From Lachnospiraceae bacterium (lineage in GTDB: Bacteria; Bacillota; Clostridia; Lachnospirales; Lachnospiraceae): a stretch of DNA of 42,384 nt. The notes beneath the pieces were generated by a model. That model was not told where the DNA came from. It saw only the letters and a list, made by a program, of their open reading frames with translations, and searched no databases. Shown piece by piece: positions 17,914-25,465 of the stretch (positions are counted from its first letter, which is position 1; each line of letters begins with the position of its first letter). Where the stretch lies: assembly GCA_009774145.1 (NCBI GenBank), contig VSND01000036.1, positions 1-42,384 of the forward strand, written 5' to 3'. A program made the translations under genes and the position numbers.

Positions 17914-17922
17914 TGGTATACT
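17914..17922 (+). promoter_or_regulatory. Extended -10 promoter element for the HPr-like gene
   Basis: TG-G-TATACT (17914-17922) fits an extended -10 box. The region where a -35 would lie is inside the preceding terminator and matches poorly. It would give a 5' leader of about 140 bases. Confidence 0.4.
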
Positions 17923-18069
17923 CCAAGTAGGCAGTGTGCATGACAAAAGTATGCGGACAAGGGGTGTGCCATGTCTGTATGCAGGTTCTGCAAATCTGTA
18001 TCCGTCTTACAGAAATTGGGGCTGTGAGCCGGAAAAGGCACTACATAGAGAAGGAGAGGGGTGATTTTT

Positions 18070-18324
18070 GTGGTCAGAGAAAGGGTGATAATCAAAAATG
18101 AGAACGGCCTGCATCTGCGTCCGGCAGGCAGGCTGGTAACAGAGGCCAATAAATGCAGTTCCCATGTTATGATGATCTGCGGAGAACATACCATGAACTG
18201 CAAAAGCCTCATGAGCCTGCTCGCATTTCCGGTCTGCCCGGGAGATGAGGTGACGGTGGAATGCTACGGAGAAGACGAAGATCAGGCATTAAGACGAATT
18301 GTTACTTTTCTGAAAGCCCTGTAA
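18070..18324 (+). CDS. HPr-family phosphocarrier protein, divergent (84 aa)
   Basis: Starting at the GTG at 18070 puts the active histidine exactly at position 15 (NGLHLRPAG) and the regulatory serine at 46 (CKSLMSLL), as in canonical HPr. This supports that start over the in-frame GTG at 18061. The canonical GLHARPA motif is altered to GLHLRPA, and the sequence is unusually rich in Cys and Met. HPr accepts phosphate from enzyme I at His15 and is a CcpA cofactor when Ser46 is phosphorylated. It stands alone, without enzyme I or other PTS genes, so it may be a second, regulatory HPr near sugar-uptake genes. Its own terminator follows. Confidence 0.85.
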   Translation: MVRERVIIKNENGLHLRPAGRLVTEANKCSSHVMMICGEHTMNCKSLMSLLAFPVCPGDEVTVECYGEDEDQALRRIVTFLKAL

Positions 18325-18334
18325 TGCGGGGCAT

Positions 18335-18362
18335 GACACATCCTGAGGATGTGTCTTTTTTT
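18335..18362 (+). terminator. Terminator of the HPr-like gene
   Basis: GACACATCC (18335-18343) pairs with GGATGTGTC (18347-18355) across a TGA loop, followed by seven Ts (18356-18362). Confidence 0.9.
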
Positions 18363-18374
18363 CGTTTCTTTTTC

Positions 18375-18403
18375 TTGACAGAAGGAACAGAATTCTATAT
18401 GCT
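18375..18403 (+). promoter_or_regulatory. Promoter upstream of the Rpn-like gene
   Basis: TTGACA (18375-18380) and TATGCT (18398-18403) are 17 bases apart. A second -10-like TATAAT occurs at 18472-18477 without a good -35. Confidence 0.5.
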
Positions 18404-18522
18404 GAGAGTGTCTAAGATAATAAATCAGTCTTCACAGGTCATTATTCCATGACGAAATTTCCTGATTCGAATATAATAAGCATCGTTCGTATGCCTGGTT
18501 TGTAGTAGAAAGGAGAATGCAC

Positions 18523-19293
18523 GTGTATTTAAACAGCGATGCATGGATGATGAAAAAGATATTTGAGATCTCGGACTGTGCCCTGATCCGGATGGTGAAC
18601 CATCTTTTTCAGACAGAATATGAAGACAGGGAATATGTACGAAAGGAGTGGAAGGAATCAGAGGCAATCAGTGTCTGTATGACCGTTGGCTGCGCAAACC
18701 GTTATGAATTTCAGCTGCGCCGTTTTGGCGGATGCCTGCAGATCTGTGCTAAGGACAAAGGGTGTCTCTTCCAGTTTGAAGATGCGGTAGAGCATTCCGC
18801 TGTACAGATTCGGGATCCCCAGGCAACATATTTTGGAAAAAACAGGAAGGAGGCATACTGTACAACTCTGGAATTTGCAGGGCACGGGCAGATCGTGCTG
18901 CCGATCTATGACATTACGCTGAATGACCGTTCCGCATGGGTACTCGAAGAGAACGGACTGATCCTGTTTCTGCCTTTTCTGTTTTACTGCTTTGCAGCCG
19001 AGGCAGAATGGATGGAAGAAAGACAGGAAACATTGAAATCTTTTGTATTACGTGATATAGTAGGAGCACTACATATAAGTATGCAGAAAGGGAATCTGAC
19101 GGTGTTTGACGTGCAGAGACTGAAGCAGTGCTGCCGGCAGATGCTGTGGCGGACGCTGCCGGGGGAAAGGGCCATGCAGGATCTGGAGTTTCAGGATCTG
19201 CTTCTGAGGGCCCTGGATGCGGATATTGACCGTCTGGAACGTTATCACCGGCAGGAAATGAAAAAAGCCCGGAATATTTGCAGAGAAAGATGA
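18523..19293 (+). CDS. Divergent Rpn/PD-(D/E)XK-like protein (256 aa)
   Basis: I recognise only the overall layout of a family common in Lachnospiraceae. The pieces are a short N-terminal helix region, a strand with RYEFQLRRFGG (the place of the E-x-Q motif in PD-(D/E)XK nuclease-like Rpn proteins), the segment GQIVLPIYDITLNDRSAWVLEENGLILFLPFLFYCF, and a helical C-terminal third. The active-site acids are poorly preserved, so nuclease activity is doubtful. The GTG at 18523 is preferred because AGGAG (18511-18515) is 7 bases away, while the ATG at 18517 is only one base from it. Rpn proteins promote recombination through DNA cleavage; whether this one does is open. It is monocistronic. Confidence 0.5.
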   Translation: MYLNSDAWMMKKIFEISDCALIRMVNHLFQTEYEDREYVRKEWKESEAISVCMTVGCANRYEFQLRRFGGCLQICAKDKGCLFQFEDAVEHSAVQIRDPQATYFGKNRKEAYCTTLEFAGHGQIVLPIYDITLNDRSAWVLEENGLILFLPFLFYCFAAEAEWMEERQETLKSFVLRDIVGALHISMQKGNLTVFDVQRLKQCCRQMLWRTLPGERAMQDLEFQDLLLRALDADIDRLERYHRQEMKKARNICRER

Positions 19294-19393
19294 TACACTA
19301 CTATATGGACACATTTGCCTTCAGACATGTTCTGCATAAAATGGAAATGTGAATGTGAACCGTTCAGTGAAAAACAAAAATGAGGTGGACCGT

Positions 19394-19939
19394 ATGAAAA
19401 AATGGTGGTTAACAGTATGTATGGCAGCATGTTTTCTGACAGGCTGCAGCAGAGCAGGTTCTTCGGCGGATACGCAGGCAGGATACAGGGACGATGTGTC
19501 CGCACAGGCTCTGGTGGAAGCAGTGGCGGCAGAGCTGGGAGACGATTACTGGGCGGATACAGAGCTGCCGCCGGAGTTTCTGGATGACTGGTACGGAATC
19601 TCGGATGACATGTATGAAGAGTATTACGGGCAGACTCCCATGATCTCTGCCAACGTGGACGCTCTGGTCGTCGTGAAAGCTGCGGAGGGAAAGCTGACAG
19701 ATGTGGAAGACGCGCTGGATACCTACCGGGAATCCATGGTCCAGGATACGTTTCAGTATCCGATCAACATTCCGAAGATCCAGGCATCCGAGATTCGTAC
19801 ATTTGGAAATTATGTGTGTTTTGTACAGCTTGGCGCAGATATGGACGGGATGGAAGACGATGATGAAGCGGCGATCAAAGCATGTCAGGAGATGAATGGA
19901 CGTGCACTGTCAGTCATTGAGAAGGAGCTGACCAGATAG
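19394..19939 (+). CDS. DUF4358 lipoprotein (181 aa)
   Basis: MKKWWLTVCMAACFLTGC is a lipoprotein signal (Cys18). The mature part has the DUF4358 pattern: ALVEAVAAELGDDYW, YGISDDMYEEYYGQTPMIS, NVDALVVVKAAEGK, DALDTYRESMVQDTFQYP, and RTFGNYVCFVQLG. The start is the ATG at 19394 behind GAGGTGG; an ATG at 19349 would add a basic extension before the signal. Genes of this type are regularly found in Lachnospiraceae next to MBOAT and DHHW genes, as here (3 bases before the MBOAT start). Its role is probably in cell-surface polymer acetylation; the biochemical function is unknown. Confidence 0.85.
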   Translation: MKKWWLTVCMAACFLTGCSRAGSSADTQAGYRDDVSAQALVEAVAAELGDDYWADTELPPEFLDDWYGISDDMYEEYYGQTPMISANVDALVVVKAAEGKLTDVEDALDTYRESMVQDTFQYPINIPKIQASEIRTFGNYVCFVQLGADMDGMEDDDEAAIKACQEMNGRALSVIEKELTR

Positions 19940-19942
19940 AGG

Positions 19943-21262
19943 ATGGTATTTTCCAGTCTGCTCTTTATCTTCCGGTTTCTTCCGGCGTTTCTGGCCGTGT
20001 ACAGGCTGACGCCTGCGCGGTTTCGCAATCAGGTGCTTTTTGCGGGCAGCCTTGTCTTTTATGCATGGGGAGAACCGGTTTATCTGATGCTTATGCTGTT
20101 CTCCGCATTTTTTGATTATGGCAACGGCCTTATGCTGGAATATGCAAAAAAACACAGGAAAACAGGGCTTGCAGGGGTGGTGCTTACAGGCTCCATCCTT
20201 GTAAATCTGTCTCTGCTTGCCATATTTAAATATTCCGGGGTCCTGCCTCTTCCCGTCGGGATCTCTTTTTATACGTTTCAGACCATGTCCTATACGATTG
20301 ACGTCTATCGTGGGGAGGTGCCTGCACAAAGAAACCTGTGGGCGTTCGGCGCCTATGTGTCCATGTTTCCTCAGCTGATCGCCGGTCCGGTCGTCAAATA
20401 CAGGGATGTGGAGGCAGAGCTTGCCGCGCGGACCATGGATGTCCGGGGCGGATATGAAGGCATCGGCCGTTTCTGCACGGGACTTGGGAAAAAGGTACTG
20501 CTGGCCAATCAGATCGGTCTTCTGTGGGAGGCGGTGCAGAAGATCCCGCCGGAACAGATGAGCATGCTGACGGCCTGGCTTGGAAGCGGAGCCTTTGCGC
20601 TCCAGCTGTATTTTGATTTTTCCGGCTATTCGGACATGGCAATCGGGCTGGCGCGGATGCTTGGATTTCATCTGAAGGAGAATTTTGACTACCCGTACAC
20701 TTCCGGAAGTATCACGGAATTCTGGCGCAGGTGGCATATTTCTCTGGGGCAGTGGTTCCGGGAGTATGTCTATATTCCTCTGGGCGGCAACAGGAAAGGC
20801 TTTCTGGTCCAGATGCGGAATCTTCTGATCGTATGGGCGCTGACCGGGATCTGGCATGGAAGAGGCTGGAATTTTCTGATATGGGGGCTGTATTTCGGCG
20901 TGCTGCTCATCCTGGAAAAATGTGTGCTGCTTCGGTGGCTGGCCCGTGTTCCCCGGCTGTGCGGGCACATCTACACCATGGCGGCGGTGACGGCAGGCAT
21001 GACCATCTTTGCCGTGGAGGATCCAGGCGGCGGGCTTCGTCAGGCATGGATGCTGTTCGCAGGAGCGCCGGTTTTTTGTAATATGCAGAGTATATGGCTT
21101 CTGTCCAATTACGGTATCCTGTTTTTTCTGTGTCTGCTGGGCGCTCTGGGAGCCGGAAAGAGGCTGGGGAAGTATCCGGCGGTATGGGCGGCGGCCGGAA
21201 TCCTGTCGGTGGCATATATTGTGGATGCGTCCTATAACCCGTTTTTATATTTCCGGTTTTAG
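19943..21262 (+). CDS. MBOAT-family membrane O-acyltransferase (AlgI/DltB-like, 439 aa)
   Basis: About ten membrane helices. The family core reads FWRRWHISLGQWFREYVYIPLGGNRKG, followed by the catalytic-histidine segment LTGIWHGRGWNF. The N-terminus (VFSSLLFIFRFLPAFLAVY) is typical of AlgI-like proteins. Known relatives pass acetyl groups across the membrane for O-acetylation of extracellular polysaccharide or teichoic acid. It lies between a DUF4358 lipoprotein and a DHHW protein, the usual Lachnospiraceae cassette. The acceptor polymer cannot be told from sequence. Confidence 0.92.
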   Translation: MVFSSLLFIFRFLPAFLAVYRLTPARFRNQVLFAGSLVFYAWGEPVYLMLMLFSAFFDYGNGLMLEYAKKHRKTGLAGVVLTGSILVNLSLLAIFKYSGVLPLPVGISFYTFQTMSYTIDVYRGEVPAQRNLWAFGAYVSMFPQLIAGPVVKYRDVEAELAARTMDVRGGYEGIGRFCTGLGKKVLLANQIGLLWEAVQKIPPEQMSMLTAWLGSGAFALQLYFDFSGYSDMAIGLARMLGFHLKENFDYPYTSGSITEFWRRWHISLGQWFREYVYIPLGGNRKGFLVQMRNLLIVWALTGIWHGRGWNFLIWGLYFGVLLILEKCVLLRWLARVPRLCGHIYTMAAVTAGMTIFAVEDPGGGLRQAWMLFAGAPVFCNMQSIWLLSNYGILFFLCLLGALGAGKRLGKYPAVWAAAGILSVAYIVDASYNPFLYFRF

Positions 21263-21283
21263 GGATGCAAAGGAAAATGAAGT

Positions 21284-22384
21284 ATGGAAACAGGGAAGAA
21301 AAGCGGAAAAGGAAAAAAAGAAGCGGTCTGCTGTCTGGTCTTTCTGCTGCTGCTCTATGGCCTGTGGGCGGCGGATCTTCTGTGCCCGGACCGGCTGTAT
21401 TCGGACTGGGAGAAGCGGCTGCTGGCTCAGAAGCCGGCGCCGGAGGCAGAGGATGTCCTGAACGGCAGTTATATGGAGGCATATGAAGAGTGGCTGACGG
21501 ACCAGTTTCCGGCGAGGGATCGGTGGATCGGCCTGAAGACCCGCTGCGAGCTTCTGCTGGGCAAAAAGGAGATAGACGGCATATTTATCGGAAAGGACGG
21601 TTATCTCTTCTCTGAAAGCGATCAGACGGCGGACTGGGACCGTCTGGAGGCGCAGGCGGAGGAACAGTTCGGCGAAGAGACCGTAAGCCGGATCCATGTG
21701 CCTGCGGCGGGAGCAGTGCTGACAGAGAAGGTGCCTTATGGAATCTCATTTTCCATGCGGGAGGATGCGGTATCGCAGAATCTTACGGCGCACAGAGCGG
21801 AATACATCTATTACCGGACCGATCACCACTGGACCATGCTGGGGGCGTATTATGCCTATGAGGCATGGGCAAAGGAGCGGGGACTGCGTCCGGTACCCCT
21901 GTCCGGGCTTTTGCCGGAAACCGTCAGGGAAGATTTTCTGGGGAGCCATTATGCGAGACTTCATTATGCAGAACGGGAGGATACGATGGAGCTGTATGAT
22001 CCGGGGATGGCATGCAGCGTGGTCTATGATCTTGGTGAATCGGATCTGTCCGGGCTGTATCAGCCGGAGCTTCTGACTTCGGAGGATGCCTACCGGTTTT
22101 TTCTGGATGGAAACCATGGGGTGGTGCAGATCGATACCGGACAGGGGAAGGGACATCTGGCGGTTCTGAAGGATTCCTTTGCCAACTGCCTGATTCCCTT
22201 TCTGAGCGTTCACTATCGGAAGATCACGGTGGTGGATCCGCGGTATTTCCGGTCGGATCCGGTTTCCTGGCTTGCCGGGCAGGGGGTGACGGAGGTGCTG
22301 ATCGTGGCGCAGGATACAGTAACCGTTGCTGTTACTGTCCGGATATCTGCCGGTATTCAGCCTGCCATGGGCATATGTTCCTGA
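21284..22384 (+). CDS. DHHW-family protein, C-terminus supplied by a repeat element (366 aa)
   Basis: One N-terminal membrane helix (about 13-32) is followed by an extracellular SGNH/AlgX-like domain with the family motif YRTDHHWTMLGAYYAYEAW, an early GKDGYLF segment and a late LKDSFANCLIPFLSVHY segment. DHHW proteins work with MBOAT transporters in O-acetylation of surface polymers; here the two genes are 21 bases apart. The last residues (PAMGICS and the stop) are encoded by the left end of the dispersed repeat starting at 22360. The repeat therefore inserted at or very near the 3' end and replaced the native C-terminus. The core domain appears intact, so function is probably kept. Confidence 0.82.
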   Translation: METGKKSGKGKKEAVCCLVFLLLLYGLWAADLLCPDRLYSDWEKRLLAQKPAPEAEDVLNGSYMEAYEEWLTDQFPARDRWIGLKTRCELLLGKKEIDGIFIGKDGYLFSESDQTADWDRLEAQAEEQFGEETVSRIHVPAAGAVLTEKVPYGISFSMREDAVSQNLTAHRAEYIYYRTDHHWTMLGAYYAYEAWAKERGLRPVPLSGLLPETVREDFLGSHYARLHYAEREDTMELYDPGMACSVVYDLGESDLSGLYQPELLTSEDAYRFFLDGNHGVVQIDTGQGKGHLAVLKDSFANCLIPFLSVHYRKITVVDPRYFRSDPVSWLAGQGVTEVLIVAQDTVTVAVTVRISAGIQPAMGICS

Positions 22385-22592
22385 AAGCCCCATTGAAGGG
22401 CGCCGGTCCTCAGGGCGCGTCTTTTGCGCCCTTAGTACCGCTGCTGCCTTTGCGGTAAGGAGGGACCCACGTAGTGGGAGGATTCCTTATCGCCCTTCAT
22501 GAAGCGCAAGCGGGATTTGCGATGAGGGGGGACCCACGCAGTGGGGAGAGTCCTGATCGCCTGGCTTGAAGGTACATATGCCCATGGCAGGC
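22360..22592 (+). repeat. Structured inverted-repeat element, copy 1 (233 bp)
   Basis: The ends are 22-bp terminal inverted repeats (22360-22381 and 22571-22592) with one mismatch, starting GCCTGCCATGGGCATATGTT. Inside are a hairpin AGGGCGC (22412-22418) / GCGCCCT (22426-22432), then two diverged 46-bp modules (22449-22494 and 22516-22561) separated by 21 bases. Each module carries an inner CCCAC-3-GTGGG hairpin and an outer stem. A second copy lies inverted at 33113-33299. No target-site duplication or open reading frame for mobility is visible. It resembles a MITE/REP-like element; no named family is recognised. Confidence 0.9.
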
Positions 22593-22713
22593 GTCCGGGG
22601 CAGAGCAGAAGTGAACAGTAATCAGCAGCTTTTTAGACCGACGCGTCCGTGCGAATAAGCGGTTGAAAAGGAAAGCGTTTTGTGTTATTCTGAAACCGGA
22701 GGTTAAACAGCGG

Positions 22714-23997
22714 ATGAGATGGAAGAAAACAGCGTGCATGCTGCTGGCGGCAGTGATATGGGTTTCCGGCATCTCTGCATCGGCTTCGAGTATCAAGAGC
22801 CTGCAGAATCAGAAATCACAGAATGAAAAAGAACTGAAGAATATCCAGTCGCAGATCAGCGGCCTGGAGAGCAAAAAGAACGCTCTCAGCAGTGAGATCA
22901 ACGGGCTGAATGATGAGTTGACGGAGACACTTTTGAATATTGCAGTACTGGAGAGTGATCTGGCTGATAAGGAAGTTCAGATTGAAGAGGCACAGATCGC
23001 ATATGAAGAAGCGAAGGCGACAGAGGAGCGGCAGTATGAGGCCATGAAGCTTCGGATCCAGTATCTGTATGAGGCAGGCAGTGAAAGCTATCTGGAGCTT
23101 TTTCTGACCTCGGACAGCATGGCAGAAATGATGAACATGGTGGACTATGCAGGAGAATTACAGGAGTATGACAACCGGCTTCTGGATGAATATAAAGCGG
23201 CCAAGCAGGCTGTAATCGAGCTTCAGCAGCGGCTGGAGGAAGAAAAGGCAGAGCTTCTGGAGATGCAGGAACAGCTGGAAGAAGAAAAGTCGAGCCTTCA
23301 GTCCATGATCGCAAGAAAGCAGACAGAGGTGGCGAATTTTGACAGTCAGCTCAGTGCGGCACAGGCAAAAGCCAGCGAATACCAGCAGAAGATCAAGGAA
23401 CAGAATTCCCAGATCAGGAAGCTGCAGGAGGAAGCGGCACGGGCGGCAGCGGCAGCCAAAGCTGCGGCGGCGAAAAATGCAGCAAAATCATCCGGGGGAA
23501 CCTCATCCGGCGGAACTTCCTCAAACGGGACCTCGTCAAACGGAAATTCCGGTGACGGGGCAATGGGAAGCAGCGGAAATTCCGGCGGCAGTTCGTCAGG
23601 CTCCTCCGGGGGAAGCTCTTCCGGCTCTTCCGGAGGCGGAAGAACTTCCCCCGGAGGCACGGGAAGCTCGATTGCTTCCTATGGACTTCAGTTTGTGGGA
23701 CGCCCGTATGTACTGGGGGGAAACAGCCTGACCAATGGAACGGACTGTTCCGGATTTGTCAATCTGGTGCATGCACATTTCGGTATTTCCACGCCCCGGC
23801 AGTCCAGTGCGCTGGCAGGCGGCGGCAGAGCAGTCAGCGATTCGGACAAGCAGCCCGGAGATGTGGTCTGCTATCAGGGCCACGTGGGCATTTACATAGG
23901 GAATAACCAGATCGTGCATGCGAGTACGCCGTCCAGCGGCATTAAAGTGACCAACATGTATTATCGCAGCGTACTGGGGATTCGCCGGTACTGGTAA
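22714..23997 (+). CDS. CwlO-like secreted NlpC/P60 peptidoglycan hydrolase (427 aa)
   Basis: Signal peptide MRWKKTACMLLAAVIWVSGISASA. A long coiled-coil region of about 220 residues follows, rich in Glu, Gln and Lys (KNALSSEINGLNDEL through EEEKAELLEMQEQLEEEKSS). Then come an Ala-rich piece, a Gly/Ser/Thr/Asn low-complexity linker of about 50 residues, and a C-terminal NlpC/P60 domain with catalytic Cys in GTDCSGF and His in QGHVGIYIG and IVHAS. Known CwlO/P60 relatives are D,L-endopeptidases cleaving wall stem peptides, controlled through the coiled coil, often by FtsEX. The ATG at 22714 has GGAGG (22698-22702); an upstream TTG in frame lacks a signal. The gene lies just after the repeat element. 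Confidence 0.9.
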   Translation: MRWKKTACMLLAAVIWVSGISASASSIKSLQNQKSQNEKELKNIQSQISGLESKKNALSSEINGLNDELTETLLNIAVLESDLADKEVQIEEAQIAYEEAKATEERQYEAMKLRIQYLYEAGSESYLELFLTSDSMAEMMNMVDYAGELQEYDNRLLDEYKAAKQAVIELQQRLEEEKAELLEMQEQLEEEKSSLQSMIARKQTEVANFDSQLSAAQAKASEYQQKIKEQNSQIRKLQEEAARAAAAAKAAAAKNAAKSSGGTSSGGTSSNGTSSNGNSGDGAMGSSGNSGGSSSGSSGGSSSGSSGGGRTSPGGTGSSIASYGLQFVGRPYVLGGNSLTNGTDCSGFVNLVHAHFGISTPRQSSALAGGGRAVSDSDKQPGDVVCYQGHVGIYIGNNQIVHASTPSSGIKVTNMYYRSVLGIRRYW

Positions 23998-24041
23998 TGG
24001 TTCCGGGAACTGCAAAAATTTTGGAAAAGTCGAAAAATGAA

Positions 24042-24070
24042 TTGACAAACTGAATGGCAGTGTTTATCAT
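24042..24070 (+). promoter_or_regulatory. Promoter of the liv operon
   Basis: TTGACA (24042-24047) and TATCAT (24065-24070) are spaced by 17 bases. Transcription would start near 24077. Confidence 0.75.
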
Positions 24071-24071
24071 G

Positions 24072-24102
24072 ATATCCGATACATTCTTTTTGTATCGGAT
24101 AT
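24072..24102 (+). promoter_or_regulatory. Perfect stem-loop at the 5' end of the liv transcript
   Basis: ATATCCGATAC (24072-24082) pairs perfectly with GTATCGGATAT (24092-24102), with a 9-base T-rich loop and TTTAATTT after it. The start codon of the binding-protein gene is 29 bases downstream. It could be an attenuator, a 5' mRNA-stabilising hairpin or a repressor palindrome overlapping the transcription start. Confidence 0.6.
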
Positions 24103-24131
24103 TTTAATTTCTATACGAGGAGGAAATGATT

Positions 24132-25394
24132 ATGAAAAAGTTACTTAGTCTTTCTCTGGCAGCAGCACTTGCGGTATCTGCAACCGCATGCGGAAATTCC
24201 GGCAGCGGAAGTTCGGATGGAGCAGATGCTGAGGCACCTGCAGCAGGGACGGAAGGTACAGAGGCAGAAGGTACACAGACGGAAGGCGCTGAGGATGCAG
24301 GAACCGGGAGTGCGGCTGCAGACGGCAGCGTATTTAAGATCGGCGCGATCGGACCGACCACCGGCGCGGCTTCTGCTTATGGAACCGCAGTTATGAACGC
24401 AGCAAAGATCGCAGTGGATGAGATCAATGCGGCAGGCGGAATCAACGGATATCAGGTGGAGTTCAATCCGCAGGATGATGAGCACGACCAGGAGAAATCC
24501 GTGAATGCATATAACACGCTGAAGGACTGGGGGATGCAGCTTCTGCTTGGAACCGTAACTTCGGCTCCCTGTATCGCAGTAGAAGCAGAGGCATCTGCAG
24601 ACAACATGTTCCTTCTGACCCCGTCAGGCTCTGCAATTGACTGTATCTCCGGGGAGAATGCGTTCCGCGTATGTTTTGCAGACCCGGATCAGGGTACGGC
24701 ATCCGCACAGTATATCGGTGAGAACGGACTGGCAGAGAAAGTTGCAGTGATCTATGACAGTTCGGATGTATACTCTTCCGGTATCTATGAGACATTTGTA
24801 ACCGAGGCGGCAAATCAGCCGTTTGAGATCGTGGCTTCCGAGGCCTTTACGGCAGACAGCAAGACGGACTTCTCCGTACAGCTTCAGAAGGCAAAGGATT
24901 CCGGAGCAGATCTGGTATTCCTTCCGTTTTATTATAATGAAGCGGCTCTGGTGTTCACACAGGCAGCAGGTATGAATTTCGCACCGAAGTGGTTTGGTGT
25001 GGACGGCATGGACGGTATCCTGAGCGGTGTGGAAGGCTTTGATTCTTCTCTGGCAGAGGGCGTTATGCTCCTGACTCCGTTCTCCGCAGATGCAGAGGAT
25101 GAGCTTACGAAGAATTTCGTTGCAAAATATGCGGAGCTGTGCAATGGTGAGACCCCGAACCAGTTTGCAGCAGACGCTTATGACGGAGTTTATATCATGA
25201 AGGCAGCGCTGGAGCAGGCAGGCTGCACGCCGGATATGTCCGCTTCTGATATCTGCGATGCACTGAAGACAGCCATGACGGAGATCACGGTAGACGGTCT
25301 GACCGGTTCCGGAATGACCTGGTCCGCAGACGGTGAGCCGTCCAAGAGTCCGAAGGCAGTCGTAATTGAAGGCGGCGTTTACGTCGGTATGTAA
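24132..25394 (+). CDS. livJ: Branched-chain amino-acid ABC transporter substrate-binding lipoprotein (LivJ/LivK-like, 420 aa)
   Basis: Lipoprotein signal MKKLLSLSLAAALAVSATAC (Cys20), then a roughly 45-residue Gly/Ser/Ala/Glu/Thr linker. The Peripla_BP_6 domain follows: KIGAIGPTTGAASAYGTAV, AGGINGYQVEF, DNMFLLTPSGSA, DVYSSGIYETF, LVFLPFYYNEAA. The second ATG at 24132 is preferred since AGGAGG (24117-24122) is then 9 bases away; the ATG at 24126 would leave only 3. It captures Leu/Ile/Val or related amino acids for the LivHMGF complex. A strong hairpin separates it from livH. Confidence 0.92.
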   Translation: MKKLLSLSLAAALAVSATACGNSGSGSSDGADAEAPAAGTEGTEAEGTQTEGAEDAGTGSAAADGSVFKIGAIGPTTGAASAYGTAVMNAAKIAVDEINAAGGINGYQVEFNPQDDEHDQEKSVNAYNTLKDWGMQLLLGTVTSAPCIAVEAEASADNMFLLTPSGSAIDCISGENAFRVCFADPDQGTASAQYIGENGLAEKVAVIYDSSDVYSSGIYETFVTEAANQPFEIVASEAFTADSKTDFSVQLQKAKDSGADLVFLPFYYNEAALVFTQAAGMNFAPKWFGVDGMDGILSGVEGFDSSLAEGVMLLTPFSADAEDELTKNFVAKYAELCNGETPNQFAADAYDGVYIMKAALEQAGCTPDMSASDICDALKTAMTEITVDGLTGSGMTWSADGEPSKSPKAVVIEGGVYVGM

Positions 25395-25415
25395 GAAGTA
25401 ATTACGGAACCCAAT

Positions 25416-25445
25416 GGGGGGTTGCAAAAGCAACCCCCCTGTTTT
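25416..25445 (+). terminator. Hairpin between livJ and livH, partial terminator
   Basis: GGGGGGTTGC (25416-25425) pairs with GCAACCCCCC (25430-25439) across AAAA, followed by TGTTTT. It likely lets livJ be made in excess over the membrane components. Confidence 0.8.
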
Positions 25446-25465
25446 GAAATATAGCGAGGTGTCTC

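Noticed and set aside
18061..18069. Earlier GTG start for the HPr-like gene
   Set aside because: It would move the active histidine from 15 to 18 and sits only four bases after AAGGAG; the GTG at 18070 gives canonical numbering.
22350..22605. Target-site duplication around repeat copy 1 (and copy 2)
   Set aside because: Flanking bases on the two sides do not match directly at either copy; the TGCAT near both sides of copy 2 is not adjacent to the ends.
23490..23660. Gly/Ser/Thr-rich repeats as a tandem DNA repeat locus or CRISPR-like array
   Set aside because: They are degenerate codons of a low-complexity linker inside the NlpC/P60 gene and have no regular repeat-spacer period.
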